DNA of 64,000 nt from Trogon surrucura (GCA_020746105.1 CM036628.1:3048001-3112000), one strand, 5' to 3'; shown: positions 20,462-36,982, numbered from the stretch's first letter. Numbers and translations are program-made. Notes: generated by a model from the sequence alone, not told the origin.

Positions 20462-20624
20462 TCAGTTTCTCTAGGATCTCCTCATCTGTCATCTTGGATT
20501 TTTTTCGCTGCCGGTCTGTGTTTCTGTACAAGGTGTTTGTGTTTGAGTTTTCAGGTTGGGGAGTGGTGGCTTCTTTAGCGGGTGCTGGTGCAGCGGCAGG
20601 TTCAATTACGGAGCGTGTGTAGAT
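20462..20624 (-). CDS. PAK3: PAK3 coding exon 7: pre-kinase linker (residues 216-270)
   Basis: 163 nt, acceptor cctgtcacag, donor CTGA|GTACGT. It begins [20 protein letters not shown], then [19 protein letters not shown], then [15 protein letters not shown] and the first base of R270. The first half is the least conserved stretch of the protein: Ala/Pro-rich here, and one residue shorter than the human exon as I recall it, which accounts for the total of 558 rather than 559. The [15 protein letters not shown] end is conserved. The RSV segment continues the PIX-binding region of the previous exon. Confidence 0.96.
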
Positions 20625-21584
20625 CTGTGACAGGAAATGATTTCCGAGTCAGAAAGGTGACTTCAAGGGACGCCCCCGAGATCATATTTCACATGAAAAT
20701 CCTTAGGAAGGCACTGTCTGCCACATCCAGGGCTCTGAAAAGGTTTGGGTTTGCTGTATACTTCTCAAACTGAACGGGCATAAATGAAAAGCTAGTTTTC
20801 CATGAGTTCATGGCCAGCTGCATTTTCAATTTTCATTGATTTTCTGAAAGGTGATTAAAACAATGAATTTACTGTGTTGCAAAGACACAGAAGTAGATCT
20901 ATCCAGGGCCTGAGCGCCTTGTTCCTTGACGCTCCTGTGTTTGCATGGGTACCAAAACGACTCTAGATGGTACCTCAGTGTCTGAATATAAGCAGGGAGC
21001 ATTTCCTTTTTCTGATCCTGACTGTCGAACTGACTTTTCGTCAGTGTTTTGAGCTTTAGGAGGTGGCCATTAGGAACTGAGTGCCAGTCCTTCACAGACC
21101 CACCTTCTCTGCACAACACCTGGCTGCGTAGGATCCATCTCGTTAAAAGTTAAAAGTCTAGTGTGAGCTGCTCATTTACTTATAAGGTCTGTGGAGAGGG
21201 ATGGGTACCTCCAGGGGAGGTTTTCCCCGTGTATCCTGCAAGGGTGTGAACTGCCTCTGATGACTGCTCTCTCCACCAATGACCCCAAGCCTACAAAGAC
21301 ACTGTGAACAAAACTGCTCATGTTCACACCGGCAGCATTAAAAAGCACAACGCTGCCTCTTATTTAAGGGAAATCCATGGTCCCTACCAGCATCACAGGA
21401 AACTCAGTGTCAAATGTGAAAACTCAAAACAGATTTTCCTGGTGTCAGTGGTTTGGGTGAAGCACTACGTCACCGCAGGACTCGCCTTCAGAGTCTCCAT
21501 CCACGACCGGCAAGCGCTGTCTGAGCAGAAGCACGCAGCTCAGAATCCCGCTGAAGGCAGTCCCTACCGAAAGCTGGGACTTAC
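20625..21584 (-). other. PAK3 intron 6
   Basis: 960-nt GT-AG intron with no repeat or gene recognised. Confidence 0.9.
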
Positions 21585-21716
21585 TGATTTCGTGTGTTCC
21601 GGCCGCGGTGCGATAACAGGTGGAGGTTCATTGTCGTCTTCCTCTTCCTCGTCATCTTCATCCTCTTCTTCAGAAACTGAGGGAGCTAGCGGGGGTTCCG
21701 ATGCCGTTTTTGTGCT
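21585..21716 (-). CDS. PAK3: PAK3 coding exon 6: acidic run and PIX-binding motif (residues 172-215)
   Basis: 132 nt, phase 0 at both ends, acceptor tccgcag and donor TCA|GTAAGT. It encodes [14 protein letters not shown], an acidic run of mixed Glu and Asp (about residues 187-200), then [14 protein letters not shown]. The PPPVIAPRP motif binds the SH3 domain of alpha/beta-PIX (ARHGEF6/7), targeting PAK to focal complexes and synapses. The run mixes D and E codons (GAT, GAC, GAG, GAA), so it is not a pure trinucleotide repeat. Human PAK3 has a more uniformly Glu run as I recall. Confidence 0.96.
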
Positions 21717-23113
21717 CTGCGGACAAACAGACGGCAGTGACAGTCGTCATTTTGGCACTTGGGAGGTTTGATAATTGCAGACAACTTCAGTCTGCTCAGG
21801 CATCACAAACCCAGCCAGACAGTCCTACAGGTCTCAGTTCTCAGCTACACCCGGCACGGTACGACGGAAAGGTTACAAATTACCGCGCTGCTTCGTCAAT
21901 CCATCTTGGGTGTTTTTTGGTTTTGCTGAAAACAGCTCAATCGCTCCCGCGCTTCGTCAAAGTCTTACTGCATGAAATGCAGCGCTTGAACGTTATCACA
22001 AGAAATCGCGTCGAGGTGCCGGTTAATCGCTCTGGCACTTGTGTCTACAGAAACGGTAACAGTTAATTAAGCTAACAGGTGCCTACCGGCTGGGTTAATT
22101 AACACACTTCAAAGCGCAAAGCCTCCTTCGTCATCTTGCTGGCGATCTGGGTCTGCAGAGCAAGGCTATTCGACTCTTTCCAATTTTACCCGCGCGGCGA
22201 TCGCACCGCCCGCTTCCACAGCGCGGCGGAAGGGCGAGGGAAGCCTGGCTGAGCAGCTCTCTACACCTAAACTGACGCCTACAGCGCAGATATTTAAAAT
22301 TTGGTGAGTTTTACTCCCCGCTTCCAGCAGTCCCAGCTGCTACTCAGATGCAGCTGTGCCTGTACCCACTGGAAAAGCTATTGGGAGGGCTGACTGAACC
22401 CCCAACTGCCTTTTAAAGTGTGTTTTATTAGAGTGGCATCACCGGCAAACCTGATGTGTCAATACCCAAAGATTATTTTACTTTCGTTATACACACTCTC
22501 CGCTGTGTAACCAGGAACCTCAAATTAAGTCGCTTCACACTTCCAAAATCCCCGTTCGGTCGTTTGCTATTTAACGCACTAACATTAACACTCATAAATC
22601 TGGTCAATATTAATGCGGATGCGATGACTACATCACTGGGATTGCTACGGCAATCCAGTATTAATTAGAGCGGGTGATTATTTAAAACTTCCTTGCAATG
22701 GTTTCAGTGAGCTACGTATCAATTACTACCTTATTTAGATTCAGCTACATACCCAGCTGTGCTAAGGATAAATCATAAAATTTAATAGAAATGGATTCGA
22801 AGTTGTTAAAACTAAATGAAAACGGGCTAATTAGACGGCACTGCATATTGTTGCGAATTACTTCTTCCACCACTAAGAACAGCAACAACCTTCTGTCGGC
22901 AAAACCAGACTTTCATCTGTTTAAAACTCCTTAAACAGAACGTTAGAAAACAGCCGGCGATGCCTTTTCTGCTGCTGCAAAGACACTACGTGTTATGCAC
23001 ATTTATGTACATTTTACGTACTTTTTTTTTCAGCCGACAAGGCTGGCACTCTACCGCAGCCCGCTCCGCGATTTTTAAACCCTATGAAAGGAAAAGGCGA
23101 CCGGGACACTCAC
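21717..23113 (-). other. PAK3 intron 5
   Basis: 1.4 kb GT-AG intron. A short CpG-bearing patch at 22180-22240 and an AT-rich block at 22440-22900 with several TTAAT/ATTAA cores. No repeat recognised. Confidence 0.9.
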
Positions 23114-23151
23114 CGAAGGATGGGCTTCTATGTATCCATGGGCGCTTTTAT
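23114..23151 (-). CDS. PAK3: PAK3 mini-exon (38 nt, residues 159-171)
   Basis: Placed from splice sites and phase, since it is too short to stand out as an ORF. Acceptor cccgttgcag, then 2 nt completing D159, then KSAHGYIEAHPS, then donor TCG|GTGAGT. The human text here is KSAHGYIAAHPS as I recall, so one A-to-E change. It lies in the linker between the autoinhibitory domain and the acidic/PIX-binding region. Its length is not a multiple of 3, so skipping it alone would shift the frame; only joint skipping with exon 4 (154+38=192 nt) is frame-neutral. Confidence 0.95.
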
Positions 23152-27091
<3,940 letters not shown>

Positions 27092-27136
27092 CTCTGGGAG
27101 CTTCCCTGTGCACATCTGTGAGCCATAGAGATCTGG
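27092..27136 (-). CDS. PAK3: PAK3 alternative exon b (residues 93-107)
   Basis: A 45-nt cassette encoding PDLYGSQMCTGKLPE, flanked by a pyrimidine-rich acceptor ending attacag and a weak donor GAG|GTGCGT. It starts and ends in phase 0, so inclusion or skipping keeps frame (558 or 543 residues). In mammals this brain-specific insert sits right after the CRIB motif, in the autoinhibitory region, and is reported to make PAK3b constitutively active and to change Rac/Cdc42 preference. One difference from the human text as I recall it: T for P at position 10 of the insert. The suboptimal donor fits regulated inclusion. Confidence 0.95.
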
Positions 27137-28639
27137 CTGTAATGGACGTAAATAAAGAAAGAAAAGAAAGTTAAAACAGAATGTGGGACAACTCAGAAGG
27201 TGGGAGGAGGAAACCGATGGGCCGGAATGGGCAAGTCCCATCTCAAATGGGACTTGAATTGTGAGGCAGGTACCAAATCGATTGGGTGATGGGCAGGTTA
27301 CGGGAAGGCAGGCTCAGGGAAACGGAAAAAATCACAACTGTTCCAAAGTTTGGAAGCATCACTCCCCCTCCTCTCTCTTTTTAAACCCCTCATAAAAATA
27401 CATTACTGAGGATTAACAGCGAGCGACTGGAAAAATCACCTGTGGTTTCTTCTTTTTTTTCTTTTTTTAGTTAAAAAAATAAAAATAACAGAGAAAGATC
27501 TGGGCTTTTGCTGTTTGTCTAGTTTTGAAAGCCAGGTTGGCGTGTTTCAATGGCTCTACCACAAGTCTTTCCCAATGGTTTTCCAGCCCCAAGATCACAA
27601 TTGGCCAATGCGTGAGTCAACAAAGTTGGTGCAACTCAAGATTTCACACTGGGAGGTTGTGAATTGGCACAACGCAAAGAATCTACGTGTGTCGGACTGA
27701 AAGTCAGGACAACTCTAAAGAAACGCTTGATTGGATTAATAAGGAGCAACTTCTTAAGATCTACAGCCACAACTTTCTCCCACTTGCTAATGTCATAACC
27801 TTGGAACTTTAAAAGTTGGGTGGGTGACCACATTTTGCTCGAGATTGGGGACCAGGAAACTTTCGAAAACGCCCTCCCCAAAGCCCTGCAAACCACGCTC
27901 CTTCCTCCATTCAGAAAATGCAACTGTATTTTTTTAAAAAAAAAAAAAAAACAAACCAAGATAAAGCTCTAGCAGCATGCTCCCACCCAACAGTTTCCAA
28001 CCAATTTTCTTTTGAGCTTTAAAAGCCCGACTTCTCTAGCAGATGTGGTTGCTCCAAGCACAGTGAAATGGAGTTTTGTGGTCATGAGCAATGACGCAGC
28101 CTGAAAGGTGAAGCTCAGGAGCTCATGCAGCTTTGATCTGAGATGCAACCACCAGCAATCGGGGAAGGCAGCTCAGGGAGGGGATCGCTGGGCGTCAGAA
28201 AACGGCCCGATGCATCGCACGAAACCAGCGGGGCAGATGCTATCGGCCTGACAAGTGTAATAACTCGAAACGGAAAAAAACCCACCCAAATATCTGCACG
28301 TTTACCGGACATTCCCACAGCACTTCCAAACTCTTGAGAGAGACAGCCAGCGTGATCACCGCACCGCGGGGATACCGGCACACGGTACGGCTCGTGGCAG
28401 CCCCTCCAGCAGGACAGACCCACCACACGACTGCTCAGCTGGTACACGGGTTGTATCCAGGGTGGGACAAATCAAACGTGCCTAACGGAAGGCGGGATGT
28501 CACGCTCTGACTGACATCGTGCTCCAGGAGGGACTGAAGCGGTAAGTCCCGCGCTGGTGAGCGGCACGAGGGAGGGCACCTGTCCCTTCGGTTTGGTTTG
28601 AGTCAGTTAGAGCCTTCTTGAGCTGCGGCGCTGCACTTA

Positions 28640-29073
28640 GAATCATGGAATAGTTTCAGCTGGAAGAGACCTTGAAGATCATCGAGTCCAGCCTTTGTCC
28701 AGCCCTATGAACCCACTGCTCTGTGTCCCCCCACACAACACCCACCCATGGCTTAAACCCCTCCAGGGACGGGGGCTCAACCCCCTCCCTGGGCACCCTG
28801 TGTCAATGCCCGACAACCCTTCCAGTAAAGAAATTCTTCCTAATATCCAACCTGAACCTCCCCTGGCACAATTTAAATCCATTTCCCCTCATCCTATCAC
28901 TCTCCACGAGGGAGAGCAGACCAAGTCCCACCTCGCTACACCCTCCCTTCAGGCAGTTGTAGAGAGCGATGAGGTCTCCCCTCAATCTCCTCTTCTCCAG
29001 GCTAAACAGCGCCAGATCCCTCAGCCTTTCCTCATACGACTTCTGTTCTAAGCCCTTTACCAGTTTCCCACGC
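28640..29073 (-). mobile_element. CR1 LINE 3' fragment
   Basis: Reverse-sense CR1 of about 430 bp: 'agaatcatggaatagtttca' then 'gagaccttgaagatcatcga', 'aatatccaacctgaacctcc', 'ctcctcttctccaggctaaa'. Same sense as PAK3. Non-coding in this copy. Confidence 0.92.
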
Positions 29074-29539
29074 TTTAGGAACAACTATTATTGTAGAAAA
29101 ACTGTGTAACTGCGAAACAGCAGCCACCTAATGTCCAGTATTATAAAATAAATTGTGCCCCAGCGATAAAGCTGGGCACGCTTCGCCTCGTACCAGTACT
29201 CTGTGGTGTAAGAGGCCAGGATCTGTGCTGGTGGCATCCGACGCCAAAAAATCTCTGATGCTAGAGACTGTTTTTACACACTAGATAATAACAACATTCA
29301 AATTGATCCAATCCGTGATCCCTGAAGTTCTGACAAAGGGTGCTTATGCTTAGAAGTGCGTTAACCTCGACGTCCCTCCTTTTTGCTCCAGCTGGCCGGG
29401 ACGTGAAACTAACTGGGATCTTCCTCACCGCCAGTCTGCGAGAGAACCTACCCCTGTGACCCCTCGTAACGGCAAAGTTTCTCATCAAAACTGACCACGT
29501 CTGGGCTTTTTACACGAGCATTTAATCAAGCCTTAGGGG

Positions 29540-29760
29540 TTTGGCACAGGATAAATTCTGAAGTAAGATTTTATAAGTGATATCTATTTTAAAAAGGCTA
29601 ATTAATTCGTCTGCGTATTTTAAACGTAGCTGTATTTCCTAATTACTACGGATAATTCAATTTCACTACTCCTTTGAAGACACGCTGTCATTAAATGGGC
29701 ATTTTTTCTCTTCTATTGTTATTGTTATTAATACTCTTGCTACTGCTACATATACAGAAA
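29540..29760. promoter_or_regulatory. possible intronic enhancer block
   Basis: Unique AT-rich DNA with repeated homeodomain cores: TAATTAATTCG near 29601, CTAATTACTACGG near 29640, GTTATTAATAC near 29725. Inference from motif density only. Confidence 0.2.
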
Positions 29761-30654
29761 GCTTCCAGCTTTCTGAAATGTTTTTGACAAACAGTACGTG
29801 GCGATCGAAGTGAAAAAAAACCTGATGATATCGCATTTGGGGCTCAAATTCTCAAAGTGAACCGTCCTTTGTGCAGGCAAATGGTTTGTCCCACCCTGTT
29901 TGGTGTATGCAGCCAGCCCGGACGAGCGGTCTGACCGCTTAGCTCACAGCGTGCCACCGGCACGGGGACTCGCTCACCTTCCCTCTCACCTCCACAGCTC
30001 CCACAAATGTCAAGTCACTGCCCCCTTAGCTCTATGGATTAATGGTTTCACCACCTAACTACCAGTCTGGGAGAACAGGGTGTGAAGCCCCCCACGTGCT
30101 TTCGAGGAGCTCCCACGAGACTCGTTTTCCCCAACGCTTCGTGCACATCGTCGTGATACAAGTCGAAAAAGCCGACTGGTCTTTTATCAATACGTAAAGG
30201 CCTAAAAAAGTTGCTGATCACCTAGGGCATGGATGTGTTTTGAAGGATATGAACTCAAAACGAACGGACTCCCACAACGCTTCCTGGGGGTCTCCAAGGG
30301 CTGCCCGCAGAGCAGCTGCACTTTGTGCTTTCGGCTTTTCACAGCAAAACGTCCACGACACGCGCGCATGGGTAGTTGTTTTTTTTTTGTAGGTTTTTCC
30401 AAAGACACTGAATAACCAACCCCTGCAGCAGCTCGTGGGACTGATAGAAGCACACACCTACATTCTTCCTATTTTTCATTTTCCACAGACACGCTGCTGA
30501 CAATCCTTGGGGAGAAAAACCAAACAAAAAAAAGCAGCCTGAATCAGAAGCAAAACGCTCCAAATCTTAAACCCAACAAATAAAAGTCTCTTTCTTCACA
30601 GCCTGGCTGCTGTCATCTGACCTTTTGTGGCAACAGGAGGTTATTTTACCATCA

Positions 30655-30828
<174 letters not shown>

Positions 30829-32859
30829 TTATTTCCCGCACAGCAGAAACGTTCACGATCAGGTGTGCTCGAAATAGTATTTCAGAGGTGGCAAACAAAT
30901 CAATTAAGGTCCATCTGACCTGGCAGACAGACCCGAGCTACCACAGCACCAGCCTGTCAAGCCCTGTTTGGGAAGGTCTAGAAGGTGTTATTTCTTTTTT
31001 TTTTTATTTCCAGTCAGTGTCACAGCTGCCAAAATGAGCTGTTCATGAAGTAGCCTTCTTGGCAATCTCTAACCACGATGGTTTGTTTTTTATCAATTCT
31101 TTTTTTTTAATAGGGTTTTGTATCTAGCAACTAATTCCTGTTTGACTTTGCTCCACGAGTTCCGCAGATGTAAAGCACCCAGGACACACGTGTTCACGCC
31201 TTTCTGCACGTTGTGTCTTTTCTCTTAGCGTGCTTTGAGCCCGTTGTCAAACTCGACCAAACCAGAGCAGAGAGTGTTTTTTATTTTAGCATAACCGGGT
31301 TCCTACAAGTTCTGTGAAAACAGGCAGCTCAGGAGAAGATGAAAACCCTATTCCCACCTTTTCTCTGCGTTAAAGGCTGAAGGAGCAGCTCTGTGTTAGA
31401 AACCCCAGAGCCTGCACAGCAACAAAATCCCCAAAATGCCATTGGAAAAGCTTCATCTGAGCTCTCAATGAACTAAGACACAAACCCCGGGCTTTATTAG
31501 TCACCAGGAACTCCTTGTTTTTAAATTATTCACGGAGTGGGGAGTATCTCAGTGAAGGAGACAGACTTGGAAGTCAGTCCATCTGCCTACGTTTCTCATC
31601 CTCCTCCCATCTTAAGACCTTTTGAAAGTAGCATCCCTTGCAGTCATCCATCTCCCGTGCTTTTTACTAGCGACAAATCTCACTTCAGCCCAGTTTTATC
31701 GACCCTAATAAAGAAGGAACGGAATAAAGGCCGAGAGAAGCTGCCTTCGCTCTGACGCATCAAGAATTCACGTTCGGCAGAGATTTCTCTGACAAACGGT
31801 GACAATAATGCCAGTTCTGGACAACTCCCAAACACTCAGATAAACACAGCATAAACCTGCACACAAACATCTATCCTGCTGGCAGGTGTACCTGAAATAT
31901 TTGGCTTCCCTGGAGAACCAGAATGCTCCAAGACTAACTCCCACATGATCGAACAAGACAGCACAGAGCTATCTGTAGGATCTTCTCTAGTGCCAGTGGT
32001 TTATCTGTGAGAGCTGAGAGGGGAACTGCCATTCCACCCGACACGTTTGTCATTTTGGTGGAAAAATGACACACGAATGGCTGGAACAGAACAAATATTA
32101 CAGTGCCCGCTTGCAGTAGGAGAGAGTTAACAACACACACTCCAGGAACAGGACACGCGGAAAGCGCTCGTGAGAATCCAAAAAAAAGCCACGTCACATC
32201 CTTAAAGAAAGCTTTCTGCACCCCAGGATCCCACCTTACTTCTTACCAGTTGAATGTGTGTCTGGTTTACGTTTTGCCCATCGTGGTCCCGAGCAAGCTG
32301 GCTCTGTGGTTCTGACGTGGCTTCACACCAACAAGTTGTGAGAAACCCAGAGACACACGAGGGGTTTGTGCCTCTCTCAAGGGGACTCTAGATCAGGATC
32401 TCCAAAGGCCAACGCATCGTTATTTATTAATGACAATACGAAAATAAATACACGTGCCATAGCTACAGCAGGAGAGAAAGCAGCATTCGCCCAGGTCCTG
32501 GCTTCGCCTGCCGTATCCCCTCCGTGCTGCGCCAGCCACGCGCAGCAAAACCAGCTGGATCCAAAGACAATTCTGCGCGTGCAAAAGCAAGCGTCCCCCC
32601 TTCTGCCGATATCGACCAGGACGCGGCTTCGCAAAATCTATTTTCTGCCACATCGGTTTTCTAACATAAAGCATTACTACGCCCTGAGACTTTTAATTAA
32701 TATTCTCATTCAGTGTTTTAGTATTAGGTTTGTCAGACCTCAGGTCTCATCCCAAGGCTGAGCTCACCACGGAGCGGCACCCTCCCAGCCCGGCGCTGTC
32801 TTGGCTCACACATGGCGGCTCCACGAGGCCTCGGCGTTTCCTAATCAGGGTATTTTGGA

Positions 32860-33130
32860 TGTTTCTAATCCTTTCCTTGCATTGTTGCATTTATCCTCAT
32901 TAAATAATTAACTGTCACCTCTTCTCTGTACTGCAACCTTAATTGATGAGTTATTTTCATTCGGCTTTCAGTAAGGATGGCAGCAATATATCAAATACAA
33001 ATGCAAAGGCTTTTCCCCCCTTCTTTTATCTCTAAGATGATGATGTTTAATTTTTCGGATAGAAGTTGCCAGTTATGTCACCGCCGTTCAGCATCTATAA
33101 CTTCTTATTGTAGGTAATAAAACTGGCTTC
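32860..33130. promoter_or_regulatory. possible intronic enhancer block
   Basis: Repeat-free AT-rich block containing ATTAAATAATTAACTG, CTTAATTGATGAG and AAATGCAAAGG (near-octamer). Suggestive of a homeodomain/POU-bound element; no conservation evidence available. Confidence 0.22.
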
Positions 33131-33674
33131 TCCTACCTCATCACCTGCAAGCAAATGCAGTGAAAATTAGATTTGAAGGATCATCAAACCCACTTCAAAG
33201 CAACACTCAAATCTAGAAAGGCAATAAGGTGTTACAGAAAACGTTCCACCGAAAGCAGCGCTTGTCCCTTCCAGGCCTCATTCCAAAATATTCGACTCGT
33301 CTGCTTCACAGGTCTTTGCCTACGAGACTGTGGCTATAACACCTATGGTCCAAATACTGATAAACTAGAAATTAAATACACATTTACACATCTCCTTGCA
33401 AGACCCTCACCCCACCCCGGTCTAAAAACTTTGACATTTCTGTCTCAAATCGCTTCTGCTTTACGCAAGCTGGCAGAATGACGTGAGGAGGCCAATGACT
33501 GACCGGATTCGAGGGTTTTACAATGGACATTTCTACTCGATTTTCTTACAAAAGTCCCTCACAACACACTCGTGCTGCCCAGCACTCAGCCATGACAGCC
33601 ACCCACACTGTCTCAGCAACTATAACACATTAAAAGAGAGCAAGGAAAGAGTTTTCTGTCTTCCATAGTCTGCA

Positions 33675-33690
33675 CCATCATCATCATCAC
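33675..33690. repeat. (CAT)n trinucleotide run
   Basis: About five CAT/TCA units in the stretch caccatcatcatcatcacc. Confidence 0.8.
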
Positions 33691-33782
33691 CGTTATGTTA
33701 AAAGAGCAGTGGTTTGGCAGGCAAACTCAGCTAAGTGGCAGTTCTTCTCCAGACAGAGAGGAAGGTTATGACTTAGGCTTAC

Positions 33783-33975
33783 GCCCTCCTGTTTGTTCTC
33801 CTCCTCTTCATCTCATCCTACTCTTCTCTCCATCCTCTCTCCCTTCCACTGTCACTCACACTGTCCTCCCATCCTCCTTCCATCTCTGCTCCTCCCGTCC
33901 TCCCTCACAGCTTTGCTCTTTTCCTTCTCCATCAATCCTGACCCCGCTGGGTTTTCCTCCTTCCCTCTGTTCTTG
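33783..33975. repeat. polypyrimidine (CT-rich) tract
   Basis: About 190 nt, overwhelmingly C and T on the plus strand, with TCC/TCTC motifs and scattered A/G. It lies in PAK3 intron 1, so the PAK3 transcript carries the purine strand. Such tracts can form triplex DNA, but this one is interrupted. Confidence 0.75.
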
Positions 33976-34147
33976 TTTTGCTGTACAGGAGGCAACCAGA
34001 CGACCGAAGGTCAGACTCCGCTCCCATCCGCAGTGAAGTGACATCCATGTGACACTGGAAACTCATTTCAGTTGTGTGCCTTGGCTTCCTGCCCTCAGAA
34101 GACGGGGTGCATCACCCCAGAAGATGAGGATGAGAGGAACTACCCCA

Positions 34148-34268
34148 AGGTGTTCAAAAATGTGTAAATGCGGCCCTTCAGGATACAGTTTAGTGGTCAT
34201 GGGAATGCTGGGTTGACGGTTGGACTAGATGACCTTAGAGGTTTTTTCCAACCTTTAGTGATTCTAAG
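34148..34268 (+). mobile_element. CR1 LINE 3' end
   Basis: Plus-sense CR1 tail: 'tttagtggtcatgggaatgc' then 'ggttggactagatgacctta' then 'ttccaacctttagtgattct'. About 120 bp. Confidence 0.88.
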
Positions 34269-36414
34269 GAACACAAGGAGGTGAGGAGCTGTCAGCGGCT
34301 TCCTAAAACAAGGTTTAAAACACAGAGAGGCTCAAACCTTGACTGAAAACCCTACACTCCGACTGCTGACTGTGAAAGATTCCCGGTCCCCGAGTAGAGC
34401 ACTCCCGGTGTCCTGGAGAGAACGCGAAGCAGCACATCCACCCATCCCACGCCCCGTGCAAACGAAAGGCAACGAAGTTCCTGCAGGTTTGGGCAGAAAT
34501 GCGCTGCCACGGTGTCTTCTTCACGTTCCGTTTGCCAGTACCAGCGGCGGGCTATTAAATCTAAAGCTGTGACGCTGCAAAGCGCTGCGGCAGATGAGAG
34601 CAGCCCATCAATCACTTTCTGTTCTCTAAGCGGGGCTCTCAAAAACGCGTCACTGAGGCTGCGAAGCACGCACAGCCCTGACCCACAAACCAACCCTGAG
34701 ACGAAACCACCTCCAGGGGCTTGGCCAGTCAAGCTGAGCTTCCTCCATTTATTATTTCGCCCAACAAAATTAAGCTGTAAATCTGAAACGTGCTTTCCCT
34801 CACAGTCACATTTAAAATCATGATACTTGCACGTTTCCTAAGACTGCTCCGACTGGTGGTGAATTGCATTTTTAATGTCACTGACCATTTCCAGCGGGGG
34901 TTGTTTCTGCCTCTCCCCAATTCTGCAGGCACTTCACACAGCACCTCCGACTGAAGAAATATTCTCTGCGAGAAGGATAATGCCATCCTGCTGGCAGCCA
35001 GGGGAAGAAGTGACCCAGCCCCTTCCAGGAACTAAACAAGCCGGGAGAGATTTTAATTTTGGCCTTTAAAAAAAAATCAATTGAAAATTAATTTTCTTCC
35101 TTGAAGGGGACGTTTTGTGAAGCGCTCTGCCGAGCGAACCGGCCAGGTCTTCCCGAGGAATCGCCCCCCATCCGCTCACAGCTTTGCATGAGAGGAGACA
35201 TCAGGACTCTGAGGAGAAAAACGAGGCTGAAACCGTGCCTTCTACTGCTGTCTCTAAGGAGTTGTGACCACCACGCTACCTCCAACTGCTCCACCAGACC
35301 CGTGCAAGAGACTCGTGAAAGGGGCAGCCAGGCAGCGCGGCTGAGCTGGAGCTGCGAGGGAAGGAGCTCTGAGTTCCCTGGAGGAACAGTGAAGCACACG
35401 GATGGCACAATCCCTCTGGAAATCCGGCTGGAATTCGTGCTGCTCACCACAACCCTCTGAGCCCAGTGTTTCTGTCTGACTCACTGCCCACTTCTCTAGA
35501 CTGGACTTCAGTTTGTCTGCGACGACACGACGCGAGAATGCCTCCCCACAGCAGAAATAACACCCGCGGCTCTCCCTTTACCTGTCACCTCGCGGGAGAA
35601 GGCTGTCAGGGTGGTTTAGCACCGAATCCCCTTCGGAAACCTGTGCTGACTCTTCCTGATGCCATTCCTATCCTTCATTTGTGTGGAACTGGTTTCCCCA
35701 CTACGTCCCCAGGTGCCAGGGTGAGGCTAACTGGCCCGTTGTGCCCCAGTCTTAAAGACAGAAGCAACATTTGTTTTTTTCACCGTCACTGGCAGCATCC
35801 CCCAGTCACCATAACCGTTAAAACATAATACAGAGCGGCCTTGCAGTGGTATCAGCCAGCTCCCTCCGCACCTGGGGGCGCAGCCCAGCGGTGTCCGAAG
35901 AAAGAAGATCCCTTCCCTTAATTCCGTAAATACACGAATTCCAAACGCGCTCCCTTCCGCAAACGGTTTTCAAATAACGCAACCGAAACGCGTGTTTAAA
36001 AAAACTCTCTCGCACTATCCACACCCAGCAGGTTTCAAACCAAGCCTTTCCACATCCATCCTCACTGCAGAAGTCACATGCTAGAAGAGCCTTGCTCCTG
36101 TTCCTGGAATGTAAGTGCTTTTTTAACAAAAAAAAACCAAGCCCAAAGGTGTCAGGCACATTGCCTCCTCGCTTCTGCAAACACACTTTCAAAAGCACGC
36201 AACGTCATCTCTGTTTTTCCTGTAACCGCGAAACAAAATCCAAAGGAAAGGGTTCCCCAGCTTAATTCTAAAGTTATTTTTGAAAGGCAAGTCGCGCGAC
36301 GTGCGCACGTTCTACTGGCTTTTCGTAGACAAGAAAGCAACCGACTGAACACCTCCTCCTCTTTCGAAACGCCTTACTAGAGCAATTGGAACAGAAAGCT
36401 CTGGGAGGACTTTA

Positions 36415-36730
<316 letters not shown>

Positions 36731-36916
36731 CTGTAAAAAAAAAAGCAGAATAAATAAAAAAAAAACCAACCCTGTCAGGTAAGGATGCTGGTGTCCTGGG
36801 GAGGAAAGAGGACAAGAAAAGCCTCCTGGTGGAACAGGAAAGCCTCTCTCTCAGAAGCTGGCTCTGAACGAGGTTACGGCCCGTCGCTATAAATAAATGC
36901 AGTGGCCAATTCCTAA

Positions 36917-36982
36917 AAATCACAGAAGCGCTCAGGTTGGAAAAGATCTTTCGGATCATCGAGTCCAACCAATCGCTGTGTT
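36917..36982 (-). mobile_element. CR1 LINE 3' end, very short
   Basis: Reverse-sense CR1 tail: 'aatcacagaagcgctcaggt', 'tggaaaagatctttcggatc', 'atcgagtccaaccaatcgct'. It is 187 nt upstream of the acceptor of PAK3 coding exon 1. Confidence 0.88.

Noticed and set aside
27500-27960. possible DNA transposon or snoRNA-like segment with local near-repeats of 'ttggtgcaac' and 'ttggcacaac'
   Set aside because: No terminal inverted repeats, target-site duplication or box motifs could be confirmed by eye.
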